A stretch of 32,078 nt of DNA from Deltaproteobacteria bacterium. Its GTDB lineage: Bacteria; Desulfobacterota; Syntrophia; Syntrophales; JAFGHS01. Below are positions 17,312-25,204 of the stretch, one piece after another. The stretch covers positions 1 to 32,078 of the forward strand of contig JAFGLN010000039.1 of the NCBI GenBank assembly GCA_016928025.1, in the 5' to 3' direction. The notes below the pieces were generated by a model that worked only from the letters and a program-made list of their open reading frames with translations, had not been told where the DNA came from and searched no databases. A program made the translations under genes and the position numbers. The stretch's first letter is position 1; the number at the start of each line of letters is the position of its first letter.

Positions 17312-17385
17312 ATTTCCATTTTCTCCCGTGCGAGGAAATTAAATTTAGGAAATGGAAATCAGCAACGGACCGGTCTGACGTTGCT
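17312..17385 (+). promoter_or_regulatory. Inverted repeat and hairpin in the formate dehydrogenase leader
   Basis: In the 446-nt gap 17054-17499, ATTTCCATTT (17312-17321) is matched by its exact complement AAATGGAAAT (17350-17359). Immediately after, AGCAACG (17361-17367) pairs with CGTTGCT (17379-17385), followed by a short T-run. Both are downstream of the promoter at 17241-17270, so they would be transcribed. A further 6-nt dyad, TGACAT (17064-17069) and ATGTCA (17078-17083), lies just after the PilZ-like ORF. No molybdenum-cofactor riboswitch core was recognised. Confidence 0.45.
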
Positions 17386-17499
17386 TTTGCTTGTCCCATG
17401 GGTTGAGAGAAACCTTGCGAAGGAATTTATCGGGAAGCTTTCCAAACCTTTAATCTTATCAAGATGAAAGTCTAATTAATCCAGTTTAAGGAGCGAAAC

Positions 17500-20199
17500 A
17501 TGGACAAAAAGATACCCTTAACCATTGATGGAAAAGAAGTCGAAGCTGCTGCAGGGCAAACCATTTTGGAGGTCGCCAGAGAGCAGGGGGTCTATATCCC
17601 GACACTCTGCTATATGGAAGGCACAACCAACGTGGGGGCCTGCCGCATCTGTGTTGTGGAAGTCGAAGGCGCCCGATCTCTCGTTGCGTCCTGTTGCACG
17701 CCCATTAATCCGGGCATGGTCATTAAAACAAATACGTCAAGGGTCCGGGCCGCCCAGCGTTTGGTGGTTGAGCTCCTGTGGGCATCGGGAAATCACGATT
17801 GTCTGACCTGCGAAAAGAACGGCGATTGTGACCTGCAGAACCTGGTTTATTGGTTGGAAATTGAAAAACCCCGTTTTCGTATCGAGCCGCCGGGGTATCA
17901 ACCGGAAACAAACAACAGCATGATTCAGCGGGACCTGAACAAATGCATCCTCTGCGGCCGTTGTGTCCGGGCCTGCAATGAAATACAGGTCAACGAAATA
18001 TTGGATTTTGCGCAACGCGGCTCTCATGCTAAAGTCGGCCCGGCGTTTGATGCCGACTATATCAATTCCCAGTGTTATTTCTGCGGTGAATGCGTTGAAG
18101 CCTGCCCCGTGGGTGCCATTACCTTCAAGCAGGCGCGTTTCAAGGGGCGTCCCTGGGAAATCCGGAAAGTCAAAACAACTTGCACATACTGCGGCGTGGG
18201 TTGCCAGCTTGATTTAAACATTCATGACGGAAAGATTATCAAGGTGACGGGCAACCGAGACAGTAACGAGCCGAACGCGGGCAGTCTTTGCGTCAAGGGG
18301 CGATTCGGCTTGGATTTTGTCAGTCACCCGGACCGCCTGAAAACCCCCCTCATTAGAAAAGACAAAAAAGGAGAGCTCGAAGAAGCTTCATGGGATGAAG
18401 CCCTCAAATTCGTCGCGAAAAAATTTCAAGATATTAAAAAGAAACATGGTGCCGACGCATTGGCAGGATTGGCGTCTGCCCGCTGCACCAATGAAGAAAA
18501 TTATCTCTTTCAGAAATTTATGAGGGTTGCGGTGGGTACCAACAATGTGGATCACTGTGCCCGGCTTTGACACTCCGTCACGGTGGCCGGTCTGGCCGCC
18601 GCATTCGGCAGTGGTGCTATGACGAATTCCATTGATGAAGTCGAGCATACCGATCTGATCCTGGCGATAGGCACAAACACAACAGAAAATCATCCTATTG
18701 TGGGCATGAAAGTCAAAAGGGCCGTTCGCCGGCACGGCGCGAAGCTGATTGTTATCGATCCGCGGGAGATCAATTTGGTCAAATACGCCGATCTCTGGCT
18801 CCGCCAGCGACATGGTACCGATGTGGCGGTTTTGAATGGCCTGATGAATGTCATTATCGCCGAGAATCTTTACGCTGAGGAATATGTTGAAAAACGGACG
18901 GAAGGTTTCGCAGCGTTAAAGAAAGTCGTTGAAAAGTACACGCCGGAATATGTGGAGAAAATATCAGGCATTCCGGCGGAGGATCTGAAAAAGGCCGCCC
19001 GGATGTATGCCGAGGCGAACAGCGCTTCTATCCTCTATGCTATGGGTATTACCCAGCATATCAGCGGGACCGATAATGTTAAATCCGTGGCGAATCTCTC
19101 TATGCTTTGCGGCAATGTCGGCATTGAGGGCGGCGGTGTTAATCCACTCCGGGGACAGAATAACGTTCAGGGAGCCTGTGACATGGGCGCCCTGCCCAAT
19201 GTTTACCCCGCCTATCAGGCCGTCAATAACGATGAAATCCGGGATAAATTTGAAAAAGCCTGGAACGCGAAACTGAGCGATCAGATCGGTTTGACGATTA
19301 TGGAAATCATGGATGGCGCTCTGTCCAAAAAGATTCGGGGCCTTTACATCATGGGCGAAAATCCCATGCTGTCCGATCCCGACCTCTCCCATGTCGAAAA
19401 GGCTTTGCAGAAGCTGGACATCCTGGTTGTTCAGGACATCTTCTTGACGGAAACGGCAAAATACGCCGATGTTGTTCTGCCTTCGGCCTGCTTCGTCGAG
19501 AAGGACGGAACGTTCACCAATACGGAACGGCGGGTGCAGCGGATCAGAAAGGCTTTGGAGGCGCCGGGACAGGCCAAAGCGGACTGGGAAATTATCGCCG
19601 CCCTGTCCGACCGTATGGGATATCCCATGGAATATGCCTCCGCTGAAAATATTATGGAAGAGATCAGAACCGTCACCCCCAGTTACGGCGGCATTACCTA
19701 CGAAAGGATCGAAAAGGAAGGCCTGCAATGGCCCTGCCCGGCACCGGATCATCAAGGGACCCGGTTCCTCCATAAGGATCGCTTTACAAGGGGTCTGGGA
19801 TTGTTCCATGCGATCGACTATATACCGCCTAATGAGCTGCCGGATGAAGATTTCCCCATGCTTTTGTCTACGGGACGAGTCCTTTATCATTATCATACGG
19901 GAACCATGACGAGATTATCGAAAGGTTCCTCGGAACGCTACCCGGAAAGTCTTGTGGAGATCAACCCGGTGGATGCCGAAAGACTCAACATTAAAGACGG
20001 ACAGATGGTGAAGGTCGCCTCAAGGCGGGGCGCCGTGGAAGCTAAGGCGCAAATTACGCCGAGACCGGCCGAAGGCGCGGTTTTTATGAATTTTCATTTT
20101 CATGAAACACCGGTGAACCGGTTGACGAATCCGGCACTGGATCCGATAGGCAAGATTCCCGAATATAAGGTGTGTGCTGTTCGGGTTGAAGCGGCTTAG
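17500..20199 (+). CDS. Selenocysteine-containing, NuoG-like cytoplasmic formate dehydrogenase alpha subunit (TGA at 18568-18570 read as Sec)
   Basis: The enzyme reversibly oxidises formate to CO2 at a Mo/W bis-MGD centre. The frame runs 899 residues if TGA 18568-18570 is read as selenocysteine 357, in the context DHCARL-Sec-HS, the conserved site of Sec formate dehydrogenases. A NuoG-like [2Fe-2S] domain has C37, C48, C51 and C65 or C66; a His-Cys [4Fe-4S] site has H99, C101, C104 and C110. Two ferredoxin clusters follow (C149/152/155/159 and C192/195/198/202), then the catalytic-domain cluster C228/231/235/264. His358 and Arg551 (NPLRGQNNVQG) match the catalytic His and Arg of the family. 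The molybdopterin-binding domain fills the C-terminus. No Tat signal is present, so it is cytoplasmic. AAGGAG lies 8 nt before the ATG. No NuoE/F-like or other partner subunit is adjacent. Confidence 0.95.
18568..18601 (+). promoter_or_regulatory. Bacterial SECIS element directing Sec insertion at TGA 18568
   Basis: Ten nt after the TGA, CGGTGGCC (18581-18588) pairs with GGCCGCCG (18594-18601), 8 pairs including one G-U. The apical loop is GGTCT (18589-18593). A short stem with a GGU-containing apex at this distance is the known form of the SelB-binding bacterial SECIS. It lies wholly inside the coding sequence, as expected in bacteria. Confidence 0.88.
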
Positions 20200-20238
20200 C
20201 ATAAGATAGTCAACGTAAATTCAGTAGCTTGGAAGATT

Positions 20239-20290
20239 GGCGCTTTCTCTTTTGAAGTGTTTTGCTAAAAAGCTCAAAAGAGAAAGCGCC
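20239..20290. repeat. Perfect 17-bp inverted repeat after formate dehydrogenase
   Basis: GGCGCTTTCTCTTTTGA (20239-20255) is perfectly complementary to 20274-20290, with an 18-nt loop that holds a small TTTT/AAAA stem. It starts 40 nt after the fdh stop. There is no T-run on either strand, so it is not a classical intrinsic terminator. It may stabilise the mRNA 3' end, end transcription by another route, or be a protein-binding dyad. Confidence 0.75.
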
Positions 20291-20318
20291 ATGATAATAG
20301 ACACAAAGAGGTTGGAAC

Positions 20319-20345
20319 ATGGCTAAGATCATTCCGTGGTGGTGA
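20319..20345 (+). CDS. Eight-codon mini-ORF MAKIIPWW with Shine-Dalgarno
   Basis: ATG 20319 has GAGG (20308-20311) 7 nt upstream and encodes MAKIIPWW before TGA 20343-20345. The tandem Trp codons next to the stop recall leader peptides. The same frame stays open for 24 more codons after the TGA, to TAA 20418. No SECIS-like stem follows this TGA, so selenocysteine is not supported. It lies in the 387-nt gap 20200-20586, where no larger gene is visible. It could also be a remnant or chance. Confidence 0.25.
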   Translation: MAKIIPWW

Positions 20346-20420
20346 AGAAAACTTGCTTTTCATGATATCAACGGGGGTTCATATTTGGCTATGGGATTCA
20401 CTTTCATATCATTAAAATAA

Positions 20421-20456
20421 GGCGGCGAAACGCTTCTTCCCGCCGATGATTTTTTA
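20421..20456 (+). terminator. Weak candidate terminator
   Basis: GGCGG (20421-20425) pairs with CCGCC (20440-20444), and a run of six T follows after GATGA. The stem is short with a 14-nt loop, so efficiency is doubtful. Confidence 0.35.
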
Positions 20457-20586
20457 TGCAAAAATAACGACCTTCCTTTGCAAAATTCGCTTATAATAAT
20501 TACAAAAAAATTCCTCTAAATAATTGACAGAATCACGACGGTATAGTATTGACAAAACCCTAAACCACTTAAAAGGAGGTCTCATC

Positions 20587-20829
20587 ATGGCAAGATGGAA
20601 GTACAAGACAAGCATCATTGATTTGGATCGCTTAATTCCACCCGAGGCGATCGCCTGCGATGAAACGGGTACCTGCGTCATTGACGGTATACCGGGCAGC
20701 GAGGACCACTTCAAGGGCATTCTTGACAAAGAAGGCGAAAGTGAGTGGGAGTTGGTCCAGTGTCAGCCCCATGGGGACAAACTCCTTTGCATCTGGAAAA
20801 AAGAAGTCAAGGAGGCTTTCGCGAGTTAA
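20587..20829 (+). CDS. Small DUF4177-like protein
   Basis: An 80-residue soluble protein with a strong AGGAGGT site 7 nt before the ATG. It opens with RWKYKTSIIDLD and ends with a segment of the form GESEWELVQCQP...LLCIWKKEVKE. This is the beta-strand, helix, (G/S)xWELV, beta-strand pattern of DUF4177-type proteins, whose function is unknown. It has four Cys. It lies 175 nt upstream of the FocA gene on the same strand, so a shared transcript and a role linked to formate metabolism are possible but not shown. Confidence 0.75.
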   Translation: MARWKYKTSIIDLDRLIPPEAIACDETGTCVIDGIPGSEDHFKGILDKEGESEWELVQCQPHGDKLLCIWKKEVKEAFAS

Positions 20830-21004
20830 GGCACGATCCTTTAATATTATGAACTTATGCGCATTCGGTTTTGATCTCTGTATTAAAAGAGATAGCGGGC
20901 AAGTACGTTATTATAAGATCTTCTTTATATGAGAGAAAGATGGAAAGACGGTACCCGGAGGCAGGACCCTTTCCAGCAAAAAATATGAATGGAGGTATCA
21001 ATCT

Positions 21005-21877
21005 ATGGCTTTTAACCCCCCTGCAAAAATGGTCGCTCTCGTTGGTACTGCGGGAGTCGGCAAAGCGAAACTTTCAATCTTTAACCTGCTGCTTCGAGGC
21101 TTTATGGCGGGCGCGTATATCGCAATCGGAGGAGCACTATGCACTGTCTGTATAACCGGTATAGCAACACCGGGAATCTCCAAGCTTGTCGGAGGAGCCG
21201 TCTTCCCCGTCGGTTTGATCGCCATCGTCCTGACCGGTATGGAGCTCTTTACCGGTGATTGTATGATTGTTCCCATGGCGGCGATGATGAAAAAAATCAC
21301 TTGGGGCGCCGTGATGAGGAACTGGATATGGGTCTACATCGGGAATCTTGTTGGCTCGGTTGCTTATGCGTATATCATGGTTTGTGGCCCCTTTGTGAGC
21401 GGGCAGGCAGACGGCACCATGGCGGTCAACGCCTTCGGAATGAGTGCGGTCGGTGTAGCGGCAGGAAAAATTCTCGGATATAAGGCGGTGGGAGCCATGG
21501 GGCTCTGGTCCTGCTTTTTAAAGGCCATTGGCTGTAACTTCCTGGTCAATATCGCCATCCTCCTCGCCATTACGGCGGACGTTGTCATCGGAAAGTTCTT
21601 CGGTGTCTGGTTTCCGATTATGGCCTTCGTCTCGTCCGGATTCGAGCACTGCGTGGCCAATATGTATTTTCTCCCCGCAGGAAAGTTCCTGTGTGACTGG
21701 TATCCGGCCGTTGTTGCGAAAAAAGGCGGTCTTCTGCTTGCCAACGGAGGTCTGGCCTGGTCCGATGTCTGGCTTTGGAATCTGATCCCTGTTACGATCG
21801 GGAATATTTTTGGCGGTTTTCTCTTCATCGGGGTGACGTATTTTCTGATGTTCAGAAAGGATCTGCCCGCCGAGTAG
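21005..21877 (+). CDS. focA: Formate/nitrite transporter family channel, FocA type
   Basis: FocA is a pentameric inner-membrane channel moving formate (or related small monovalent anions) with or against the proton gradient. At 290 residues it has the family's six membrane segments. TGMELFTGDCMIVPMA matches the TM2 signature, and SGFEHCVANMYFLPAG carries the pore histidine, here His215. FEH.(I/V)ANM is typical of formate channels, while the nitrite and hydrosulfide branches differ, so FocA is favoured on motif only. GGAGGT lies 8 nt before the ATG. The Sec formate dehydrogenase ends 0.8 kb upstream, so the pair probably handles formate uptake or release. Two small membrane-associated proteins follow at once. 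Confidence 0.9.
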   Translation: MAFNPPAKMVALVGTAGVGKAKLSIFNLLLRGFMAGAYIAIGGALCTVCITGIATPGISKLVGGAVFPVGLIAIVLTGMELFTGDCMIVPMAAMMKKITWGAVMRNWIWVYIGNLVGSVAYAYIMVCGPFVSGQADGTMAVNAFGMSAVGVAAGKILGYKAVGAMGLWSCFLKAIGCNFLVNIAILLAITADVVIGKFFGVWFPIMAFVSSGFEHCVANMYFLPAGKFLCDWYPAVVAKKGGLLLANGGLAWSDVWLWNLIPVTIGNIFGGFLFIGVTYFLMFRKDLPAE

Positions 21878-21886
21878 AGGAAACGG

Positions 21887-22357
21887 ATGTCAGTATTAGC
21901 CTGGGTGGTGTTTATCATTTGCGCGGCGGCAGTCGCTCTTCACTACAGTTCGACGGGTGATTCGCGATTTCTGCTGTATGCCGTTCCGGGCCTGATTCTG
22001 ATGCTGGTCATTCCCATGGCCCTGGCATGGATGAGCCGCCGGAGCTTTATGCAGGCGCATGAACAGTCGGCCTCAAAGGCGCGTGCCTGCAAGATAGGGA
22101 AGATAGGACCGGCAATGATCGGAGAGGTTGTCCGTATATCGGGTGAGGTTCAAAAGATCAGTTTCAGATGGCTCAACAGACCTCACTTTCATATTAAAGA
22201 CGCGACGGCGCAAATACGGGTCATCATGTTCACCGCCCCCGCAAACAAAGTGGCGGTCGGAGACGAAGTGGAGGCGATCGGGGTTGTCATGAAGTACCCG
22301 CTGGCGAAAACCAGGCTCGTTATATCGGCCGTTAGTGTCAAAAGAATCGAAGATTAA
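21887..22357 (+). CDS. Membrane-anchored OB-fold protein
   Basis: A 156-residue protein starting 9 nt after focA, with an AGAGGAAA site. Residues ~4-20 and ~27-50 are hydrophobic and likely form a membrane hairpin. Residues ~75-155 fit a small OB fold (GEVVRISGEVQKI... HIKDATAQIRVIMF... VGDEVEAIGVV), of the tRNA_anti/nucleic-acid-binding kind, although membrane-tethered OB domains need not bind nucleic acid. Close spacing makes it part of the focA operon. The function is unknown; it could be an accessory or regulator of the channel. Confidence 0.75.
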   Translation: MSVLAWVVFIICAAAVALHYSSTGDSRFLLYAVPGLILMLVIPMALAWMSRRSFMQAHEQSASKARACKIGKIGPAMIGEVVRISGEVQKISFRWLNRPHFHIKDATAQIRVIMFTAPANKVAVGDEVEAIGVVMKYPLAKTRLVISAVSVKRIED

Positions 22358-22367
22358 GGAGGTTGTA

Positions 22368-22511
22368 ATGGACGGAAGAGAAGGAAGATGTGCGTTTGGG
22401 TTTCTTTTGTTTGGATTGGCTCCTATCCTGGCCACCGCCGGGGGTGCGGGTCTGGGAGCGATCGTCTTTGCCGTGGGTTTGCTGATCGCGGTCTCCGCGG
22501 CATTCGCTTAA
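22368..22511 (+). CDS. 47-residue hydrophobic membrane protein
   Basis: The ATG at 22368 follows AAGGAGG (22356-22362) by 5 nt and sits 10 nt after the OB-fold gene. The product begins MDGREGRCAFGFLLFG and is then almost wholly hydrophobic and rich in Ala and Gly, giving one or two membrane helices. No family was recognised. A strong terminator follows 10 nt after the stop, so this is the last gene of the focA unit. Its strong ribosome site and tight position argue that it is real despite its size. Confidence 0.7.
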   Translation: MDGREGRCAFGFLLFGLAPILATAGGAGLGAIVFAVGLLIAVSAAFA

Positions 22512-22521
22512 AAAATAGTCA

Positions 22522-22564
22522 GGGGGATGGTGACGTCGCAAACCGCCGTTACGATCCCCCTTTT
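22522..22564 (+). terminator. Rho-independent terminator of the focA unit
   Basis: GGGGGATGGTGACG (22522-22535) pairs with CGTTACGATCCCCC (22547-22560), with one mismatch and one G-U, followed by TTTT. Confidence 0.85.
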
Positions 22565-22824
22565 CCGTTTATGGAATTCTCGAAACATTCTTGAGATTTT
22601 CCTTTTCTTATTTTTGTTTATCTTTGAGCCCGTCGGGATTTATGGCCCCCTGTATGTACAATGTACGACAGCCTTGACTATTGCTGCCGAGCACGGGATC
22701 GCCGTCCTTGAGTTACTTTATTGACTGTATCCAATCTTCAGAATTTTTTATGGTATTTTAAAACAGCCCGACTATTTTTAGGATTCAAGTAGACATCAGG
22801 CAGTTTTATTCAGGAGAATTGATT
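22565..22824. other. Intergenic stretch before the HIT gene
   Basis: AT-rich with T-runs near 22596-22622 and a small GTAC-ATT-GTAC dyad near 22656-22667 (read as GTACAATGTAC). A TTGACT at 22721-22726 has no matching -10 at usual spacing. No gene or RNA was recognised. Confidence 0.5.
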
Positions 22825-23268
22825 ATGAATCAAAACACGGAAAAGGGCTGCGCGTTTTGTGACATCGTGGCGGGAAAGGCGCCGGCCTATATCATCGACG
22901 AAGATGAACGGTCCATGTGTATCCTGGATATTCACCCCTATACGGAGGGGCATTGTCTCGTCATTTCCAAGAGGCATGTTCCCTGGTGGCACGAACTGAC
23001 GGAAGAGGAGAATGCGAGTTTGTTTAAGATGGCCAATAAAATGGCCAACCGAATGATGAAGAAATTCAATCCGGACTTTGTGTTTCTTTACGCCCGGGGC
23101 AGGCGTATTCCCCATACACACCTTTTCTTGATTCCGACTTACAGCGGCGATGTTCTGGATCGTTTTTTCAACGCTCTGGAAAACTTTCAGGAATCGCCTC
23201 AGACGTTGGTAAGGCTCAAGGAACCGGACGCCATGATGGAAACGGCGCGTGTTTTAAGGGAACCTTGA
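22825..23268 (+). CDS. HIT-family nucleotide hydrolase/transferase, third motif His replaced
   Basis: HIT proteins hydrolyse or transfer nucleoside phosphates through a covalent nucleotidyl-histidine. The 147-residue product has the usual N-terminal CAFCDIVAGKAPA, an EGHCLVISKRH segment and the catalytic strand RRIPHTHLFLIP. H97 and H99 keep the first two histidines, H99 being the nucleophile position, but the third is Phe101. ATG 22825 is chosen over TTG 22819 because AGGAG (22812-22816) is 8 nt before it. Substrate is not predictable. It stands alone between two strongly separated neighbours. Confidence 0.88.
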   Translation: MNQNTEKGCAFCDIVAGKAPAYIIDEDERSMCILDIHPYTEGHCLVISKRHVPWWHELTEEENASLFKMANKMANRMMKKFNPDFVFLYARGRRIPHTHLFLIPTYSGDVLDRFFNALENFQESPQTLVRLKEPDAMMETARVLREP

Positions 23269-23318
23269 AAACAGAGTTGGATCAGAAATAGAAGTAAGAG
23301 ATTATGCGAATGGATGCG

Positions 23319-24977
23319 TTAATGTTTCCTGTCAAGAGTATCTTTGACGAAACCGGCCAGCGCATCGCCGATCATGGAGTAGGGCAATAGCACGTCGTTT
23401 GCGCCTCGCCTTTTTAACGGGTCGATCTGATCCGCTGAATCGGCCGTCGCTACGATGACCGCTTTCGGTGCCAGCTGGCGGCAGGTATGAACGATATTCA
23501 GGTTTGTCGTCCCTTTCAGAAGCATATCAGGAATCGTCGAAATAATCAGATCAGCCTGCCTGATATGAGCATGTTCCAGAGTGTCCATGCTGCCGATATC
23601 GCCGAACAGGCCTTTAACCCCCAATGCATTTAATTCTTTGAGAACTTCCAGATTAAAATCGATAACAAGGACTTTCTTGATCATTTCCGGTGCCGTCTCC
23701 GACAGTTTCTGGATGAAAGCCCTGGCCCCCCGGTGATAACCAAGTAGAACAACAGGATAATGTTGGTGGGACTTTCCGTCTTCTTCCCTTACGGCTTTTG
23801 CAGCGAAGCCAAGCCGTGCCATAAGACGGTCGAAAAAAAGGTATATCCTGTGATTTCCCTTAATTAAATAGGAAGACAGAACTGACGTCATGGCCATGGC
23901 GTAGATGATGAGACTTACAATCCGACCTTCAATATGTCCGTAAGTGATGCCCAGCATGGCAATGACCAGCGAGAATTCGCTGATTTGGGACAAATTAAGA
24001 CTGACGATAAAACTGGTGCGCCTGCCGCTCCCGGCAAGGGAGAGGATGGGATAGATCGTCAGGAAACGAGAGGCGATAACAAAGCCGACCATGATCGCAG
24101 CGCTTGATAAAATAGCCGCACTGGGTACGGGAATTTTCATGCCGATGGACAGGAAAAAAAGCGTCAGAAAAAAGTCTCGAAGGGGTAGAACTTTGGCAAT
24201 AATATGGGTTCCGTATGGAAAAGAAGATATGGACACGCCGGCGATGAGGGCGCCCATTTCCATGGACAAGCCCATCCACGAAGCGATGCCGGCCATGACG
24301 ACGCACCACGCGATGGACATGGCAACGACCATTTCTGGCGTATGGGCGATCTTATCAAAAATCCACTTCAACAGATATTTGCTTAAGCAAAAACCGATAC
24401 CCAGAAGCAAAACGCTCTTACCGAGAGCCAATGCCACAAGATGCAATTTTGGATTCATAAAGTGCGGCTGTAAGGCAAGAACCAGAATCGCCCAGATGTC
24501 CTGAAAAATGAGAACACCTAAAGTAATTCTGCCGGAGATGGTATCCAGTTCAAACTTGTCGTAAAGCAGCTTTACGACAATGGCCGTACTGCTGAGTGCG
24601 CAGAAAATAGCCAGATATAAGGCATCGATATGGCGTACGCGCAAATGATCTCCCAAAAGTAGAAAGAACCCCAGACCGATCAGAACACATAAAACAAATT
24701 GACCGATCCCGGTAAAAACCAACTGTTTGCCGGATGACAGCATTTTGGCGGGATCCAGTTCCAGACCAATGATGAAAAGCAGGAGAATTAAACCGATCTC
24801 GGAGATGACTTCGATGCTGGCCGGATCAACAACAAGCTTTAAACCGATTTCAGGGCCTATAAGAGCCCCCGCCAACAGATAACCCAGAATGACCGGCTGA
24901 CGAAAAAGCTGAAAGACAAACCCGAGCACCGTTGCTGCCAGAAGCGATATGCCGATATCGGGAAGAAGTCCATGCAT
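23319..24977 (-). CDS. Monovalent cation:proton antiporter-2, KefB/CPA2 type with TrkA-N domain
   Basis: An inner-membrane antiporter of 552 residues exchanging K+ or Na+ for protons. About twelve hydrophobic spans fill residues ~5-385, including LLAGALIGPEIG and GLILLLFIIGLELDP, the usual CPA2 opening. The C-terminal part (~412-530) is a Rossmann RCK/TrkA-N domain (VVLLGYHRGA...VLVIDFN, then GDIGSMDTLEHA), which senses nucleotide or redox state. The VVLLGYHRGA loop departs from the strict GxGxxG nucleotide-binding motif. No KefF/KefG partner is adjacent. The ribosome site before ATG 24977 is weak. Confidence 0.9.
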   Translation of the reverse strand: MHGLLPDIGISLLAATVLGFVFQLFRQPVILGYLLAGALIGPEIGLKLVVDPASIEVISEIGLILLLFIIGLELDPAKMLSSGKQLVFTGIGQFVLCVLIGLGFFLLLGDHLRVRHIDALYLAIFCALSSTAIVVKLLYDKFELDTISGRITLGVLIFQDIWAILVLALQPHFMNPKLHLVALALGKSVLLLGIGFCLSKYLLKWIFDKIAHTPEMVVAMSIAWCVVMAGIASWMGLSMEMGALIAGVSISSFPYGTHIIAKVLPLRDFFLTLFFLSIGMKIPVPSAAILSSAAIMVGFVIASRFLTIYPILSLAGSGRRTSFIVSLNLSQISEFSLVIAMLGITYGHIEGRIVSLIIYAMAMTSVLSSYLIKGNHRIYLFFDRLMARLGFAAKAVREEDGKSHQHYPVVLLGYHRGARAFIQKLSETAPEMIKKVLVIDFNLEVLKELNALGVKGLFGDIGSMDTLEHAHIRQADLIISTIPDMLLKGTTNLNIVHTCRQLAPKAVIVATADSADQIDPLKRRGANDVLLPYSMIGDALAGFVKDTLDRKH

Positions 24978-25047
24978 AGAACACCAGATACCTTTCGGTG
25001 ATAGATTGTTGGATTGATATTCACATCCAAAGGGAAGATATGATGCG

Positions 25048-25077
25048 GCAATACATCTTTTTCTTTTATCGTGTCAA
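25048..25077 (-). promoter_or_regulatory. Possible promoter for the antiporter
   Basis: On the minus strand TTGACA (25072-25077), 18 nt, TATTGC (25048-25053). The -35 is perfect, the -10 poor. Confidence 0.4.
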
Positions 25078-25139
25078 GGGACATTTGCAGATCAAGCGAT
25101 TCAAGCATCAAGACCCAAGGATGAAAAAAGATGAATCAT

Positions 25140-25168
25140 TTGACTTTGCACGGCAGTTCAAATATACA
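25140..25168 (+). promoter_or_regulatory. Sigma70-like promoter for the polyprenyl synthase
   Basis: TTGACT (25140-25145), 17-nt spacer, TATACA (25163-25168). The predicted leader before ATG 25205 is about 30 nt. Confidence 0.7.
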
Positions 25169-25204
25169 ATTTAGAAAATATTAATACCTCAAGGGAGTTG
25201 TTCC

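Noticed and set aside
18568..18570. Nonsense mutation splitting formate dehydrogenase
   Set aside because: The codon is TGA at the exact Sec site, the frame continues without shift, and a SECIS-like stem follows.
18964..19896. 310-codon minus-strand ORF
   Set aside because: It is a shadow of the formate dehydrogenase gene, whose motifs lie on the plus strand.
20343..20345. Second selenocysteine codon after MAKIIPWW
   Set aside because: No stem-loop of SECIS type follows and the downstream residues match nothing known.
20524..20547. TTGACA and TATAGT as a promoter for the DUF4177-like gene
   Set aside because: The spacer is only 12 nt, too short for sigma70. A second TTGACA at 20549 has no -10 at normal spacing.
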